Below are positions 62,186-64,000 of a DNA stretch of 64,000 bases, in pieces. The notes beneath the pieces were generated by a model that did no database searches, was not told where the DNA came from, and saw only the letters and a list, made by a program, of their open reading frames with translations. Every line of letters begins with the position of its first letter. Positions within the stretch are counted from its first letter, which is position 1. This DNA is from Dromaius novaehollandiae (taxonomy: Eukaryota > Chordata > Aves > Casuariiformes > Dromaiidae): the NCBI RefSeq assembly GCF_036370855.1, contig NC_088101.1:36107585-36171584 (forward strand). The letters are read 5' to 3'. The position numbers and the translations under genes were made by a program.

Positions 62186-64000
62186 ACACCAGTTAGAAAT
62201 CCTGAAAAGGAATGATCTTAACTAGCCTTTAGATTTCAGATTGTGTACAACTTTCAGTTCTCACAAGAAATTAATTTTGCTATTGACAATCCCCCTTGGA
62301 ATTGTCTATAGGAATAAAATTTTAAGTATTTATGAACGTACAGGCACTAGCACATTTGTAGAATAGAGAAAACACTTAAAATTTTTTTTTCTCCATAAAC
62401 CCGAGTGCTATGCCCTGGAAGACTTCTTCATTTGTCATCAGCCTATCCACCAAAAGGTCCACTGCAGCGATACAGTCTACAGAATTTTGCAGTGGCTTGC
62501 GGTCAGCCCATTCTCTGATTAATAATTGCAAGCAATGGTTCCTTTTCCTTTAATCAAGAGGGAAGAATGAAATGAGACAAATAACTGTATTGATTCCACT
62601 TTAGACTTACTGAGGTGTTGTGAACTTTTCAGTTTAATCAATCGATAACTGCAGCAGTAGGCAAAAAGCACCTGGGCTTCTGGCAGGTATATGGCTGGCA
62701 GAGTTGCCCTTTCCTGTATCTCTGCCTTCAGGCTCTGCTGGAGTCTTGAATTCGAGCGAGAGTGAGTGAAGTTGTAGCATCAGAACAGGTCTTGGCAGCT
62801 TACGATTTTATGGACATTCTTGCTATAACTACATTAAAGGCTGGTTGCGAAATATGACTTGGTGACAGAGCAATGAATTGTTAATCCAGGATGGGGTAGA
62901 ATTTCAAATTTGTGAACTTCTGGCGTGGAGGGAAGGGTGGGGTTTTGGAAGGAATTTCATTAGTTGAATTGTGATATTAAAAGCAAGGGCTTATTTAGCA
63001 GAATAATTCAAAAACTGACTTGGAACTGTACTTCTTTTCTGCTGAAGGTATTACTTGACTGAGATGCCTTAATTAGTGAATATTCCTGCTCAGGCCTGAT
63101 ACATGGAAGCAGAATTTCCTTTTTTTGTTTTGTTTGTTTGCATTTTTTTTGCAATGTTGAAATGTGAAACCTTTCCTGTTGGCATGCTGGCTGACTTAGC
63201 CACTCCTCTGGTAGTCTCTGTGCATCTCTCTAGGAAAGGAGACATTCACTTCTGTGCTCTCTGCAGAGCACTTTATGGAACATAATCTTTTTCCTTGGGA
63301 AATTACTTTTTATTCCGCAGATGTAATGCAAGGCTTTATATAGGACCCACAGAGTGATAACAGTATGCTGGGAGAAAAGTCTTGCATCAGCTTTTCCTTC
63401 TCATTGCCATTATATCTTCTTGGCTATCCATGCAGTTCTGTGTTTTGGAGCAAAATGCGATACTTAGGAAAGAGTTTCTTAGTCTTGGGAGTTCTCTTGT
63501 GGTGTCACTGTCTGTAAGAGAGATCAGCATGTGTAGCTCTAAAAGTAGACTGTGGACTGATGGTGCTCATTAGTCAAAATGCAATGCAAGTGATGCACTG
63601 TTTAATATACTTCTGCAGACCATCTGGGACCATGGAACTTGTCTGCTAGGCGGCGGTTTTGGAGCCGCAGAAGTACAGCTCGGGAACTTCGTGAAATTCT
63701 AATATAGGCTTAGCTAAATGTTAACCAATAATGCTATATGTAATCTATTGCGTAATCTGAGCAGTGGTCCAACAAAACACTTTATGTTCATAATTAATCT
63801 CTATCCGCATAGAATCGAAGCACAAATTTAACTTCCACAGTGTTACTGCCTAAGTTTCTCTAGGACTTCAGCAAAAAAAGCCATACCGAGTTAAAATTGC
63901 TAATGTAAAGGTGTACAGAGCTGTCAGCAAATTTGGAACATGTTTCTCTCTCTCTGCAGCTGTTTTTGCTTAAACTGATACTGTTTCTCTTAGTCAAGGA

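Larger units (their letters stand above)
41204..64000 (+). other. GAB1: GAB1 intron 1, 5' portion
   Basis: The donor GTGAGTG follows codon 24. Nothing resembling GAB1 exon 2 (the AWKRRWFVLR part of the PH domain) is seen before the window ends, so at least 22.8 kb is intron 1. This agrees with the known long first intron of vertebrate GAB1. The intron is AT-rich with low-complexity tracts, two CpG-rich patches near 49.3 and 61.0 kb, two tRNA-like relics and one small exon-like open frame near 46.0 kb. Each is listed separately. Confidence 0.85.
41830..64000 (+). other. Remaining intron 1 sequence without recognisable features
   Basis: Outside the patches listed separately I see no exon, RNA gene or recognisable CR1 element. 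Open frames in this range (for example 42332-42643 minus, 44543-44899 minus, 57203-57466 minus and 57793-58086 minus) are under 120 codons and have no recognised similarity or splice context. Confidence 0.55.

Noticed and set aside
1..64000. Prokaryotic-type features (operons, CRISPR arrays, phage or conjugative modules)
   Set aside because: CR1 and MIR repeats, CpG-island structure, a spliced GAB1 exon and overall composition show vertebrate nuclear DNA; no spaced direct-repeat array is present.

Overview
This window looks like vertebrate nuclear DNA, most likely from a bird. It is AT-rich with CpG depletion outside a few islands. It carries three fragments of the CR1 LINE typical of sauropsids, a few old MIR/tRNA-derived SINE relics, and one strong CpG-island promoter. 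There is no operon-like gene packing. The only gene that can be named with confidence is GAB1 (GRB2-associated binder 1), on the plus strand. Its first coding exon (24 codons, 41132-41203) sits at the end of a GC-rich 5' UTR and is followed by a consensus splice donor.

Layout. Positions 1 to about 39,900 are the intergenic region upstream of GAB1. It is gene-poor, with scattered old repeats: MIR-like pieces near 2.0, 3.7, 4.6 and 4.7 kb; CR1 at 8.5, 17.9 and 18.8-19.5 kb; and a tRNA-SINE relic near 30.7 kb. It also holds several coding-like but broken stretches. The largest is a set of minus-strand segments from about 15.9 down to 12.8 kb that read like one long hydrophilic protein broken by stops and frameshifts. 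A smaller minus-strand one lies at 29.6-29.9 kb, and an exon-like piece with both splice sites lies at 5.94-6.09 kb. A sharp-edged inverted duplication of about 158 bp links 23.5 and 25.2 kb. A CTCF-like site at 39.15 kb precedes the CpG island.

The island (about 40.0-41.8 kb) holds a ZNF143-type promoter motif, several GC boxes, a TATA-less GC-rich 5' UTR with a four-codon uORF and a CAG/GAC repeat tract, and the GAB1 start codon. From 41,204 to the end lies the 5' part of GAB1 intron 1. It contains two further CpG-rich patches (49.1-49.5 and 60.7-61.3 kb; the first has a TATA-like box and may be an alternative promoter), two tRNA-like relics, homopolymer and G-rich tracts, and no further recognisable GAB1 exon.

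No new multi-gene system, CRISPR array or intact mobile element is visible. The observations most worth following up are the decayed minus-strand coding relic, the inverted duplication, the reading frame that stays open upstream of the GAB1 AUG, and the candidate intronic promoter.
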